64,000 bases of DNA, taken from Capronia americana (lineage: Eukaryota > Ascomycota > Eurotiomycetes > Chaetothyriales > Herpotrichiellaceae). Each line of letters opens with the position of its first letter. The first letter of the stretch is position 1. Below are positions 23,567-33,689 of the stretch, one piece after another. The stretch is taken from positions 682,001-746,000 of the forward strand of contig JADWQD010000005.1 of NCBI GenBank assembly GCA_016110215.1. The letters are read 5' to 3'. Under the pieces are notes generated by a model that worked only from the letters and a program-made list of their open reading frames with translations, was not told where the DNA came from and did no database searches. The position numbers were made by a program, and so were the translations under genes.

Positions 23567-24023
23567 TAGACAGAGTGTCGCTACAATATCCTCTAAGAGA
23601 AAAAGTACTGCTATCTTCTAGTAGACCAATCCAAGCACGGGCCGATTAATAGTCGCAGTGAGGGACCCAAATCAGGAAGTGGAGGTATTTGTCGACTGAG
23701 GAAACTGCCATCTGCGATAGCAATTATTAGGGAAAAGATTGCCTAGTTTGCTTGCGGGACGACGACATTGAAATCCAGTGTAGATAGAAATAAATCTTTG
23801 TCAATTCTCTCCCGCATCGTCCAAGATTGGAATGTCACAACGAAAAGATATCGCGGCACATCCCCGCCAGGCTAGTTTCCGTATTGCCGGATTGACTTCG
23901 AGAAGCGACTGAGGCAGGGAGGACCTTTAAATAAGTCTTTGGGGGATCTCCGTATCTCGGCCATCGATACCGACAATCAAGACCACGGTCGAGAAGGAGA
24001 TTGTTGCCCTCTCACCACGACGC
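23567..24023. promoter_or_regulatory. Promoter region of the amidase gene, with a copy of TCCGTATCTCG
   Basis: 457 bp. The 11-mer at 23949-23959, shared with the palindrome at 21866, is followed by CGG-N9-CCG (23958-23972). It lies 65 bp before the amidase ATG. Nothing else noted. Confidence 0.35.
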
Positions 24024-26118
24024 ATGTCCGATATGTCTGCTGCTGCTTGGCAAGAGACTGCTGCTGTACGCAACTCCAGCCTCTCTCAGTCAAAGGAACT
24101 CACTCCAGTCTGACTTGTTATATAGGCTGCACAAGCGGAACTCAAGTCCAAAATCCCCAAAGACTGGCTTCTGCCGGAGGCGATATTATCATCCAAACCC
24201 CGCAATGTGATACTCATCTTCCGAAGCTGTGGTCTGTTAACGGAGCGAGAGCTGGAAATCACCGACGTCGAGGACTGTGTCGCATTGCTCGAGCGGCTGC
24301 ACTCGCGAAGATGGTCGGCTCTCGAAGTCACGGTTGCGTTTTGCAAGCGGGCAGCGATCGCGCAGCAATTGATCAATCCCCTGATGGATATCGATTTCGA
24401 GGGCGCGATGAAACGGGCAAAGGATCTGGACGACTACCTTGACAAGGAAGGCAAACTGGTCGGCCCGCTTCACGGGCTGCCGATCAGTTTCAAGGTGAAT
24501 CAAACTTCCCTCTCCGGGGCACAGGCAGTTGCGTGCATGAGTATGACTGATATGTCGGAAACTAGGATCTCACGGATGTCAAGGGCATGAAAATCACCTT
24601 GGGATTCGTCGCTCTGGCGGAGAACGTCTCCGAGAGCGACGCCGTGGCGGTGCAGTCTCTACGAGAGGCGGGAGCTATTGTGTATTGCAAGACGACCATG
24701 CCACAAACCGGAATGGTACGGTATTTGTTTATCTACTGGCTGGAGACAGGATGCTGATGGGGAGGGGGGTCTACATTAGGCTCTCGAAACAGTGTCCAAC
24801 CTCTGGGGCCGCACATTGAATCCGTTCAATACCGATCTCTCGAGCGGAGGCTCTTCTGGCGGCGAGGGGGCCTTGAATGGCTGCCACGGAGCACCGATTG
24901 GCATCGCCACGGATATCGGAGGCTCGATACGCGCTCCCGCATCGTTCAATGGACTCTACGGCATTCGTCCGACTTCCCGCAGGTTCAGCTACAAGGGCAA
25001 TGCCATGGGGTTCACGGGCCAAGCCGCCATTCTGTCCAGCATCGGTCCCGTAGGGCGGAGCCTGAGAGATATCGAATTGATCCTCAAGGTCTGGAATGCC
25101 TTTGAACCCTGGAATTACGATCCGGTCGTGGCGCCCATCAAGTGGCAACCTGTCCCAGTTCCGACCAAAGCCACAATCGGCGTCATGTACTGGGACGAGG
25201 TCGTCATGCCACATCCGCCGATGCAGAGGGCTGTCAAAATGGTGGTTGACAAGTTAAAGGCTGCGGGCCATGAAGGTATTGCTCGACTCTACCCGATGTG
25301 CTCCTCTTTGCGAGAATCTTGTGCTAATTAAACCACTGTAGTCATCGAATTTAAGCCCTATCGGCACCGGGAGGCTTGGGATCTCACGGTAGGGTTCCGT
25401 TCCTGTCGACGTATGAAACAAGATCATTGACCCGGATTCAGTTCAAACACTATTATCCCACCGCCGGCAGCAACGTCAAGGAGTTGATCGACCGAACCGG
25501 GGAGCCAGTGATCCCGGCGGTGGCCAAATACTTCGACCGGGCGAAAATGTTGGATGTCCACGAACTGACTCAGTTGTTCAAGTGAGCCTCCCCATCCTCC
25601 TTCTGGAATGCCGCCACCGATATCCTGTGCCTCCTGACCTTTTTGACACAGGGATCAACGACAGTACCAGACAGAGTATCTGGCCCGGTGGATCGCCACA
25701 CAGACTCAGACGTCGACGGGCAAGCCCATGGACGCACTGCTGACACCGTCCATGGCCTCCGCCTCGTTTCCACACGACTACCTCCCGTAAGTGTGCATGC
25801 AACGATGCTGCTTCCCCCCTCCATATTTCAAATTCAACCAAAGCTCACATTGAATTATTTAGCTGGTGGGGTTATCTATCGCAGTGGAACCTCTTGGATT
25901 ACCCGTGCGTGATCCTGCCGGTAACCAGCGTCACGCCCGAGGACGCCAAAGATCCCTCGTACAGACCGGTCAATCCGCTCGACCAAGAGACTTACGACAT
26001 GTATGGCCCTGAAAAGTTCGCCGACGCTCCAGTCTGTGTCCAGCTGGTGGGTCGAAGCTTGCAAGAGGAGCAGCTGATGGCTGTAGCGATGGCGGTGGAC
26101 AAGGCCCTCAAGCAGTAA
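24024..26118 (+). CDS. Amidase-signature hydrolase
   Basis: Eight exons (24024-24065, 24126-24494, 24566-24715, 24780-25275, 25342-25388, 25442-25581, 25652-25786, 25863-26118) give 544 residues. All seven introns are 53-81 nt and GT..AG, and every junction keeps the frame. The Ser-cisSer-Lys triad can be placed: Lys137 in LPISFKDL, cis-Ser212 in SSGGSSGGEG and nucleophile Ser236 in ATDIGGSIRAP. The 24-residue gap between the two serines matches the family. The opening (MSDMSAAAWQETAA then QAELKSKIPKDW) resembles fungal acetamidase/FAAH-type enzymes. It hydrolyses a carboxamide to acid and ammonia or amine. Convergent with the aminotransferase gene, 207 bp apart. Confidence 0.92.
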
Positions 26119-26325
26119 GTGAGCCAACTAGTCGGCAACAGCTTAGATAGAATCTGCCAAATGTACTGTACTGCAAAAGAGGACATCGAGATAGATCTGA
26201 TGCTAGAGGATAGAAGAGAAGAAAGATGTTCTTCGCAAAAGAATTCTAGTCTATCTTGTTATGATTAACCCACTCCACGCAGGAGTCGCGCGACTCGAAG
26301 ATTTCCAATCGAGCCCATGAAACAT

Positions 26326-27731
26326 CTATAACAGTGCCGGGCCATACTTGGCTACAAAGTCTTCAATCACCTCGAGCAAGCGCGTGCAGTGTGCCTCGGT
26401 GATTTCGAGCGTCAAGGCCAAGAACCCTCTCGACGCAATGAAGATGCCGTGGGCGAGAAGATGGTGATAGAACAGCTCGCGCAGGATCGCACTCTCGGCC
26501 CCGCTGAACCGGATCGCAAAGAGGCTCCCCCGCCCGGTGACAAACATTTTCTTCGGCTGCTGCGTCTCGCAGCCATTCGGGAGGAGGGGGGACAGTCCTG
26601 CGTGGATGGTCTTCGCGATCGCTGCCATCAAGTTACTCCCCAGGGCGTTCAGCTCGGCAAGTCTCTCCTCGGTCATGATGGCATTCCCTGCTACTCCGGC
26701 CGCCATGGTGATGATGTTGTTGTTGAATGTCCCGGCGTGGGCCAGCTTCTCGCTCCGCGGGTCGAACCATTCCATGATTTCCCGACGCGCACCAAAGGCG
26801 CCGAAACTCATGCCGCCGCCGGCCCATTTGCCGATGGTCGTGATGTCCGGCTTGATGCCCAGCGGGACCTGGAGGCCGCCGTGGTCGAGTCGCGAAGTCA
26901 TGATCTCGTCGAAGATGAGAAGCGCCTTCTCGGTAGTGGCCAACTCGCGCAGGTGCCGCAGGAAGTCGATCGTGCCAGGGATACAGCCCCCGGAGACTTG
27001 CATCGGCTCGACAAGGATGGCGGCGAGAGAGTCGGGAGGAAGGGCTGCGACGAGGGAGTCTGTCCCTGCGATGTCGTTGTATGGTGCGACAACGAATTCG
27101 TAGGGCGCGTTCATGGTGTGCTTCGGCGATCCATTCAGGAACAGAATGGTGCTGCCGTGGTATCCGTTGGCAAAGACCAGGATCTTGAAGAGAGAAGAGG
27201 TATTAGCCACTGGTACGACTTCTTCAATTCCCGAGTCTGTCTGACCTTTTTCTTGCCGGTGAAATTGATCGCCGCTCCCAAAGCCATCATGTTGGCCTCG
27301 GTCCCCGAATTGCAGAACCGGATCAATTCCATACTGTTGCTGAACCGCCGCACAAGGGCCCTGGCCAGCTGATCCTCGTACATGTTCTTGGTTCCGAAAT
27401 TCCAGCCCTTTTCCAGCGCTTCGATGATAGCCTCTTTGATCGCCGGCGAGCTGTGTCCGTAGACCCCGGCGGAGAATTCGCCCAAGAAATCCAGATACTC
27501 ATGGCCATCGACGTCGAACAGGGAGGCCGACTCGCCACGCTCGATCGTCAGTGGGAATGGCGATGCATGAATCGACGTGCGCGTGTTGGCGCCGGGCATG
27601 ACCTCGCAGCTGCGATTGTACGCATCCAAGGACCGCGGATTGGACTCGGCGTATTGCTTATGGACATTGTCCAGGACCGTCTGGAAGTTTCCATGTCCGT
27701 TGACCTCGACTGATGTGCGCGGATCGATCAT
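26326..27731 (-). CDS. Class-III PLP aminotransferase (glutamate-1-semialdehyde aminomutase-like)
   Basis: Two exons (27731-27246, 27183-26326) with a 62-nt intron ending in TTCAAG; 447 residues. Intron removal joins NFTGKKK directly to ILVFANGYHGST, as the family requires. The PLP site is visible: Asp254 in LLIFDEIMTSR and Schiff-base Lys281 in TTIGKWAGGGMSFGAFGARR. CNSGTEANMMALGAA forms the phosphate and substrate region. Related fungal enzymes transaminate beta- or omega-amino acids or amines. The product of the neighbouring amidase or cyclic-amide hydrolase could be its substrate, which is inference. Divergent from the Zn2Cys6 regulator. Confidence 0.9.
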
Positions 27732-28172
27732 GACGGGCTATTGACGACCGACAACGATGTGGGAGTAGATACGCCAGTGCCTTTGCGCTGATAAGGAATT
27801 CCCATCGATACACGCATATTAAGTATCCCACGCAGCCTCTTCAACCGGCCAGACCTCATTCTTTCGGCCACACGGCATGAACCACATGGGACAGCCGAAT
27901 AGCCAGCATTTATATTCGGTCAGACGTCTCGATATTAGACGAGCTAATAGGAAGAGACCAGCCTGTTCATGTGGGGAACAAGATTTCGTTGTGGACTTCC
28001 TCTTCAAGCCGGCCAAGTCATGATGGATCATCGACATCGACGATACTTAGCGCAGGACTCTGACCCAAGACGTTCACGACCTTCTCTCGTCCTGGCCTTC
28101 CTTTTTCTTTTCATTCAGTTTTCAGCCCGATGAAGACCCCCGCTTCTCCATCAGCCCGACGGCGACCTAGAG
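27732..28172. promoter_or_regulatory. Shared divergent promoter of the aminotransferase and the Zn2Cys6 regulator
   Basis: 441 bp. It contains a perfect inverted repeat CGTCT-N7-AGACG at 27925-27941. This does not match the CGG palindrome at 21852, so it is listed only as a candidate protein-binding site. Confidence 0.35.
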
Positions 28173-29966
28173 ATGCCCAAAGTCACCTCCCAGCGGACCT
28201 TTACGGCGTGCTGGACCTGTCGCCGCCGAGGTCTCCGATGCGACAATCGCGTTCCCTGGTGTACCCAATGCCTCCGCTCGCGCCTGGCCTGTGAGGGTTA
28301 CGACATCCGGCTCGTGTGGGTCGACTCCGAGACCGGTGCGTATGAGCCGCAGCGGCGACGTGCCTATCCCTGTGAATCGACCTGGGACGGATATCCAACC
28401 TGGACGCTGAGGGAGGTGGGCCATCTAATCACGCACGCCGAGAATCAACGGTGTCGATGTCCCCTGCACCGGCATCCCAGTCCGTTCGTGACTTTCCCGA
28501 GTTATGAAGCGACTGACGCTTCGTCCGCCCCATTCGAGGAGACGACGTCTCCAGAAGAGGGTATTACAGAGTGCCTGGAAAGCCCGCAAACTGAACCATC
28601 GGAGACCACGACGACCCCTACTACCTATGCCCCTCCTTCACCACACACAACCGATTGCCGTGACTACACAGACCTCAGCGGCCCTCCTACAATCTGCATG
28701 CCGGCAGTATTACTGTCGACGTCTCTGATACCAAATGGGTCACGCGAAGATAACGAGCTCTTCCACCACTACATCTCCAATGTGTCCGCAATGATGACGC
28801 CGATCAACGACGATCATAACCCGTGGAAATCGACATACCCGTGCCTCGCGGTGCACGACGTCAACTCAACCAGCACTAAGTCTCTGTTTCACGGCATCCT
28901 TGCCCAGTCGGCATTTCACCTCTCCAATCTCGGTGTGCCCAACCCTGCAATCTATCGCAGGTCGGCCACGCAGCACTTCGGCATCGCGTTGCGCCACCTC
29001 CGCCGCAGCCTGGCCAGCCCGACGGAGAACTTCAGCAGCACGCTGGCGGCCATGCTGACCGTCACGCTCGCTGAGCATGTCTTCCACGGCCAGTCCAAGG
29101 GTTTGAGCCACCATCTCCAGGGCTCCGTCCATTACGTGGCGCAGTATCTGGGGCAAAAGCCTTGGGTGGCTTCTTACGAGGCGTGGATCATCACGCAGAG
29201 TTTTGTCCTGCACACGCTCATGTCTCAAATCGTGGGCAGCAGCGGCGCGACCGACACCTCCTCTAGTACGGCCACGACGCTCCGTGAAGTGCTGGAAGAC
29301 GTCACGGCCGACCCCCGGTTCGCATACACGCTCGGCAGCACGCCTCGGTTGATGAAGGCGTTGTACCAGGCCCGTCTCCTCGAGGAACAGTTAGCCGCGC
29401 GAGAGTCTTTCCAGGGTGGCGTCGGCGACAAGCCAGACCTGTCCGAGGACGAACTGCTACAGGCCAGCAAGATCCTCGTCGCGCTCAACACGCCCCTAGA
29501 TGCAGAGGTCGAGCTCTACATGAGCAGACAGCGGCCGATCGGGACAGCGGCACAACAGCGGAAATTCATCGTGTCGAACTTGAACCTCTTCAACTCGGCC
29601 GTGACCATCTACCTCCTCCGCGTGGTCCTGCGTTATCCCCCCTCGGCGGTCGCGGACCAGGTGTCCCAGACCCTGTCCGCGGCGGTGGCGCTCCTCGAAA
29701 TGGACCGCGCCGCCGTCTCGATCTGGCCCATCTTCATCGCCGCCGCCGAAGCCTACACGGCCGAGGCGCAGGCACTGGCCGAGTGCGTCTTGAGCCTCTC
29801 GACGAGCTTTGGCGTTGCCAACCGTGCAGTGATCCACCGCGTCGTGAAGCACATCTGGAGTGAACGCGAAGATGCCGCCGCGCGACGGCGCTGCGAGGTC
29901 GGCGACGTCCTCGTGGATTGGCGGGCCGTGTTGAAGAACCTGGACGTGGAGATTCTGCTGCTCTGA
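28173..29966 (+). CDS. Zn2Cys6 fungal transcription factor, likely regulator of the surrounding genes
   Basis: Single exon, 597 residues. The binuclear zinc cluster begins at residue 13: CWTCRRRGLRCDNRVPWC followed by TQC and LAC, giving C-x2-C-x6-C-x6-C-x2-C-x6-C. A Ser/Thr/Pro-rich, acidic linker covers about residues 110-190. The rest is an all-helical fungal-specific regulatory domain of the Fungal_trans_2 type (for example LFHGILAQSAFHLSNLG and LSHHLQGSVHYVAQYL). It acts in the nucleus and such factors usually bind CGG triplets. Its place inside the metabolic set, divergent from the aminotransferase, argues for a pathway-specific role. No break is seen. Confidence 0.9.
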   Translation: MPKVTSQRTFTACWTCRRRGLRCDNRVPWCTQCLRSRLACEGYDIRLVWVDSETGAYEPQRRRAYPCESTWDGYPTWTLREVGHLITHAENQRCRCPLHRHPSPFVTFPSYEATDASSAPFEETTSPEEGITECLESPQTEPSETTTTPTTYAPPSPHTTDCRDYTDLSGPPTICMPAVLLSTSLIPNGSREDNELFHHYISNVSAMMTPINDDHNPWKSTYPCLAVHDVNSTSTKSLFHGILAQSAFHLSNLGVPNPAIYRRSATQHFGIALRHLRRSLASPTENFSSTLAAMLTVTLAEHVFHGQSKGLSHHLQGSVHYVAQYLGQKPWVASYEAWIITQSFVLHTLMSQIVGSSGATDTSSSTATTLREVLEDVTADPRFAYTLGSTPRLMKALYQARLLEEQLAARESFQGGVGDKPDLSEDELLQASKILVALNTPLDAEVELYMSRQRPIGTAAQQRKFIVSNLNLFNSAVTIYLLRVVLRYPPSAVADQVSQTLSAAVALLEMDRAAVSIWPIFIAAAEAYTAEAQALAECVLSLSTSFGVANRAVIHRVVKHIWSEREDAAARRRCEVGDVLVDWRAVLKNLDVEILLL

Positions 29967-30261
29967 GATGCATCACAATTCGGTCTTCCCATGGTCAATA
30001 CTAGACGGATTCAATAGGTGACCAGCCAGTCGAACCCGTGAACGGATGCGCTATAATGGCCAGCGAGGGCGCACCGTTGGCCATACATACCAATGGTGAG
30101 CCTATTGCACGAGGAGACACCTACCAGACCCAGAAGTGCCGCAGCGGTTCTCGTAGATTTAATACTTGAGAACGAACCCTGCCACGCTTGATGCCAGTCT
30201 GATGATTCGCAGTGCGCTTAAACAGCGGAAAGCTGTTCTTCTCGCGTCTGGAATTTGCGTG

Positions 30262-30609
30262 TCACTGGGACCACAGGGCAAAAAAGAAGAAGCAGATCAT
30301 ACCAAGGCCGACGACGGCGATCGATCCAACGCCGTGAGTGTCGTGGGCCTGAAGGATGGGAGTGTGAAAGCGACAAGGCAGGCGGACAGAGGTCTTAGCA
30401 GGAAAGAAAGGATTGGTGGCCACGAGCGACGAATAGCCGTGTTTGTGACGCTACCACAGTCCCACCGCGATACCTGCGCCGACGATGGCGAACGAGTCCA
30501 TTGCAGCAGCAGCCACGACCATAGAGAAGAGACCAGAACCCAGCTGAACAGCCAAGCAGGAAATCAATCTGCCAATAGGGCAGCTTCCGGAACCACCGGA
30601 CTGGGCAGG
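30262..30609 (-). pseudogene. Possible remnant or mis-spliced small membrane protein gene
   Basis: On the minus strand one frame reads SGGSGSCPIGRLISC, then LAVQLGSGLFSMVVAAAAMD and SFAIVGAGIA (30609-30476). These are hydrophobic, glycine/alanine-rich segments with strong G/C third-position bias. A plausible 127-nt intron (30475-30349, GTGGGA..CAG) joins a last exon, HDTHGVGSIAVVGLGMICFF and on to ALWSQ stop (30348-30262). Upstream, TVAIGGLGIMIGS lies in the same frame but is cut off by a TGA at 30612-30610. No start with an intact frame was found. I do not recognise a family. It may be a decayed gene, or a live gene with an exon I could not resolve. Confidence 0.3.
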
Positions 30610-31343
30610 TCAAGATCCGATCATGATCCCCAAGCCGCCGATGGCAACCGTCTAGGAATGTTGGCATTCCTTGAGACCCAGTTCTTGCAAGCTAAACGCA
30701 CTGGAGCAGTTCAGGGACGCCTTTTCGGGGTAGTATAGGCGGTCATATGCAGATCGAAAACCATGCATCTGTGAGATATCAGCGACAGGTACAGGACCGG
30801 GGGGAGAAATATCTACGACATCCCAGCGGGAGGAGAATGAAATCCAGCTTTCGGTCGTACTATTTTTGCAAGCCTCCCCCAGTTAGCTCCGGCTCCAAGC
30901 TCCAATGCCTAAGTAGTGTATATGCATCGAGACGCGGTGTCAATCTGGTTAGCATCGACGCTGTAGTGCTTGAAGGTCCATCGACGATGTTTGAGCTCGC
31001 GGCATTACGCGAGCCATGCTTATCGAGGTATCTATTCTCAGTAGTACATAGTCTGTGATGCCGTTTCGGGAACTGTGCTGGATTGAAGTTGCACGATCAT
31101 CAAGAACGCAGAGAGATTAGGTGGTTTGATCGAAATGGCCATGCCAGCTGGGCCCTGACGGTCGGTCGGCTATTGTCAACGGAACGCATGTTTCTAGAAT
31201 CAGTCAGAGTTGATCTGTCTTCAAAAACCGACAGGTGTGATAATCAGTGAAGCGCCAATGCCCGGTCGTAGATTGATCGTCATTGGGGTTGGAGGATCGC
31301 CGAGAAGGGAAAGTAACATTTGGCAGGGGCTGCGATCGAGGCG

Positions 31344-31359
31344 CCCCGTCCCCACGGGG
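31344..31359. promoter_or_regulatory. Inverted repeat CCCCGT-N4-ACGGGG upstream of the amidohydrolase
   Basis: Perfect 6-bp arms about 280 bp before the amidohydrolase ATG. A CCCCG/CGGGG-type palindrome could bind a C2H2 or Zn2Cys6 factor; no direct evidence. Confidence 0.3.
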
Positions 31360-31633
31360 GAGACTTGGGGCTCCACTTTTGGCCCTGTAGAGAAGTCCAC
31401 AACGACGGACCAGATTTGTGTGCGCCTCCCGGTGTGCAGATCCCAGAGACATCATGTAACCGTCGCCACTGCTGGTTATCGTCGGATGTTGGGGTGACAC
31501 AAGACGGGTACTGTAAAGGACAGTGTGATCGGGGAGCGAATCAATTAAAGAGTGCTCGAATGGTTCTCGCAATGCTCTCTCGACCTGGTTTCTGTCCTTT
31601 TGAAGAATTTCGACTTTGGCGCAAAAAGAAAAG

Positions 31634-32998
31634 ATGGCGATACCGCCCCTGAAGTTCGACCCCCCGATAGACGTCGACACCGTGACGAGGCCGTGGAAAC
31701 AGCCACGCCACCAAACATACATTCTCAGCAACGCCCATGTCATTGATCCCGTTGACGGGAGTGTACGGCACAATACCACGGTCAGGTTGGAAGGAGGGTT
31801 CGTACAATCTGTCCGGGACGAGAGTGGAAAGACAACTCCCGCTCACGATGGAGACATCCTTTCTATCGATCTTGAGGGCAAATACATCCTACCCGGCCTC
31901 TGGGACTGCCATGTGCACCTGGCGGCCGTGCAAGGCTGTAGCAGCCTGGACGAGATCTTGAATCTCTCCTCGGACACGGGTCTTCTGCGCCAGCCGGAAA
32001 TCGGGCAAGCGATGCTCGACCGGGGCTTCACCACTGTACGAGATTGTGGCGGCGCCCTATTACCCCTGAAACTGGCGTTCGAGGAAGGCATCCATCCTGG
32101 TCCTCGGCTTTTCATTGCAGGTCGCCAGCTGTCGCAGTCCGGAGGTTGTGGGGACAATCGGTCTGCGTTCGATGATAGCCACTGTTGCGGCGGCGCCAAA
32201 CAACTCGCTTGTCGGACTGTGGACGGCGTGCCGGAGTGTCTGAAGTTCACGCGGGAGGAGCTCCGACTCGGCGCTGACTTCATCAAGATCATGGCCGGAG
32301 GAGGAGTCGCCAGCCCGCGAGGCGGTCTCGGCGATGTCGAGTTCACCGAGGACGAAATCAAAGCGATCACGACGGTGGCTTCGAATGCCGGAACGTTCGT
32401 CACAGCTCACGCATACACCCCGACTGTGATACAACAGGCGGTGAGCTGTGGTGTCCACGGCATCGAGCATGGCAACTACCTCGACAAAGCGACTGCGGAG
32501 CTCATGGCTCAGAAAGGCGTCTACCTGACACCGACCCTGGTGACATATGCAGCAGCGTCGATGCCCGAGTTCGGAGCCTTCGTGAGCCCTGAATCGATGG
32601 CGAAGCTGAACAACACTCTCGAATCTGGGCTCAGGGCCATCGAACTGGCCAAGGAGGCCGGCGTCACCATATGCTTCGGGACCGACCTACTAGGACCCAT
32701 GCACTTTGCCCAGACCAAGGAGTTTCAATTGCGGAAAAACGTGCAGTCGGCCTTGGAGATCATCCAAAGTGCAACAATCAACGCGGCCCGGATGATGCGC
32801 CGACAGGACTCTCTCGGAAGAGTGGCCCCGGGCTTCGTGGCGGATTTGTTGATCTTGAATGCCAACCCACTGGAGGATATCACGGTCCTTGACCGACCTG
32901 AGAAACACCTGTTGGCGGTGTTCAAGGAGGGCAGAGTTGCTTCTTCCCGTTGGTCACGGCTGGAGGCGAGGAATCGCCGGCCTGCCCAAATTATGTAA
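31634..32998 (+). CDS. Metal-dependent amidohydrolase
   Basis: Single exon, 454 residues, starting at the ATG at 31634; the frame runs six codons further upstream from a TTG only. The amidohydrolase signature is complete: the H-x-H pair in WDCHVHLAA, the carboxylated Lys in ADFIKIMAGGGVASP, the His ligands in VTAHAYTP and HGIEHGNYL, and the metal Asp in CFGTDLLGPM. The composite beta-sandwich is closed by a C-terminal strand pair (VADLLILNANPLEDI). It resembles the imidazolonepropionase/Xaa-Pro dipeptidase-like group. Such enzymes open cyclic amides or cleave peptide-like amides. It is the right-most enzyme of the metabolic set. Confidence 0.92.
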   Translation: MAIPPLKFDPPIDVDTVTRPWKQPRHQTYILSNAHVIDPVDGSVRHNTTVRLEGGFVQSVRDESGKTTPAHDGDILSIDLEGKYILPGLWDCHVHLAAVQGCSSLDEILNLSSDTGLLRQPEIGQAMLDRGFTTVRDCGGALLPLKLAFEEGIHPGPRLFIAGRQLSQSGGCGDNRSAFDDSHCCGGAKQLACRTVDGVPECLKFTREELRLGADFIKIMAGGGVASPRGGLGDVEFTEDEIKAITTVASNAGTFVTAHAYTPTVIQQAVSCGVHGIEHGNYLDKATAELMAQKGVYLTPTLVTYAAASMPEFGAFVSPESMAKLNNTLESGLRAIELAKEAGVTICFGTDLLGPMHFAQTKEFQLRKNVQSALEIIQSATINAARMMRRQDSLGRVAPGFVADLLILNANPLEDITVLDRPEKHLLAVFKEGRVASSRWSRLEARNRRPAQIM

Positions 32999-33689
32999 CT
33001 TGATGTATGTACCGGGGTGTTGGATAGTCACCGCACCACAGAGAGTACGTGTAATGAATAGGATTTAAGCCGGCAATAGCCACACGACCCATCTGGATAA
33101 GATCTAAGCCAGGTCCATAAAGAATAATTGGAAACAACTTTGTGTTGGGCGCAATGTGCTGTTCGAATGTTCGGAGAATGACCCGGATGAAACATATCGT
33201 TCCGGCGTATAGATAACCATCTCTCCACGGTATAGATCGAGCTTTCCAGTGATATCTCCTTACACGGCGGCTTTCAGGGTGAGGATGATGGAGGTATAGC
33301 CTACCGAGGGTTTCCGGTGCTCTCGTGCTGCCGAAATCACAAAGGTTTCACCTGGTGGTTTGACTGCTTCAACACTGCAATTCGCGACCTACCCACGATG
33401 AGGGCATTGAAAGCCTCTAAATTCAATCGTTTGCTGGATCTGTGCAGGCGGTGACGCTGATCGGGTGCCATTTCGGGCAGCTTGTAAAGCAATTTCACCC
33501 CGTCCCCGTAGTCCAGGAATGAGATGAGCACTGTACATGTAATGTACACAAGTTGCCCACGCTGAAATTATGCAATCTTTTCTTCAGCCACACCAGGAGA
33601 CGACCACCGCCAACGAAGGAAGCCACGGAATGGTATAGTCTGCTCCATTCCCACTGCGCCACTCAGTAGATCTCGAGCATTGTGTCAAC
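32999..33689. other. Intergenic, 691 bp, convergent ends
   Basis: Lies between the 3' ends of the amidohydrolase and the broken NYN-LOTUS gene. Only short frames without content. Confidence 0.4.

Larger units (their letters stand above)
29967..31633. other. Intergenic, 1.67 kb, with a possible membrane-gene remnant
   Basis: The left part holds the minus-strand remnant described separately (30262-30609). The right part is the promoter of the amidohydrolase and contains the inverted repeat CCCCGT-N4-ACGGGG at 31344-31359. The plus frame 30166-30738 is antisense to the remnant and shows no recognisable content. Confidence 0.45.

Noticed and set aside
26389..27372. Plus-strand 327-codon open frame
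   Set aside because: Antisense shadow of the aminotransferase, whose PLP motifs and intron are clear.
30166..30738. Plus-strand 190-codon open frame
   Set aside because: Polar, domain-free and complementary to the hydrophobic minus-strand segments; the minus strand is the better candidate.
31204..31779. Minus-strand 191-codon open frame
   Set aside because: Overlaps the amidohydrolase start on the opposite strand, has no ATG-based logic or domain, and its composition is not protein-like.
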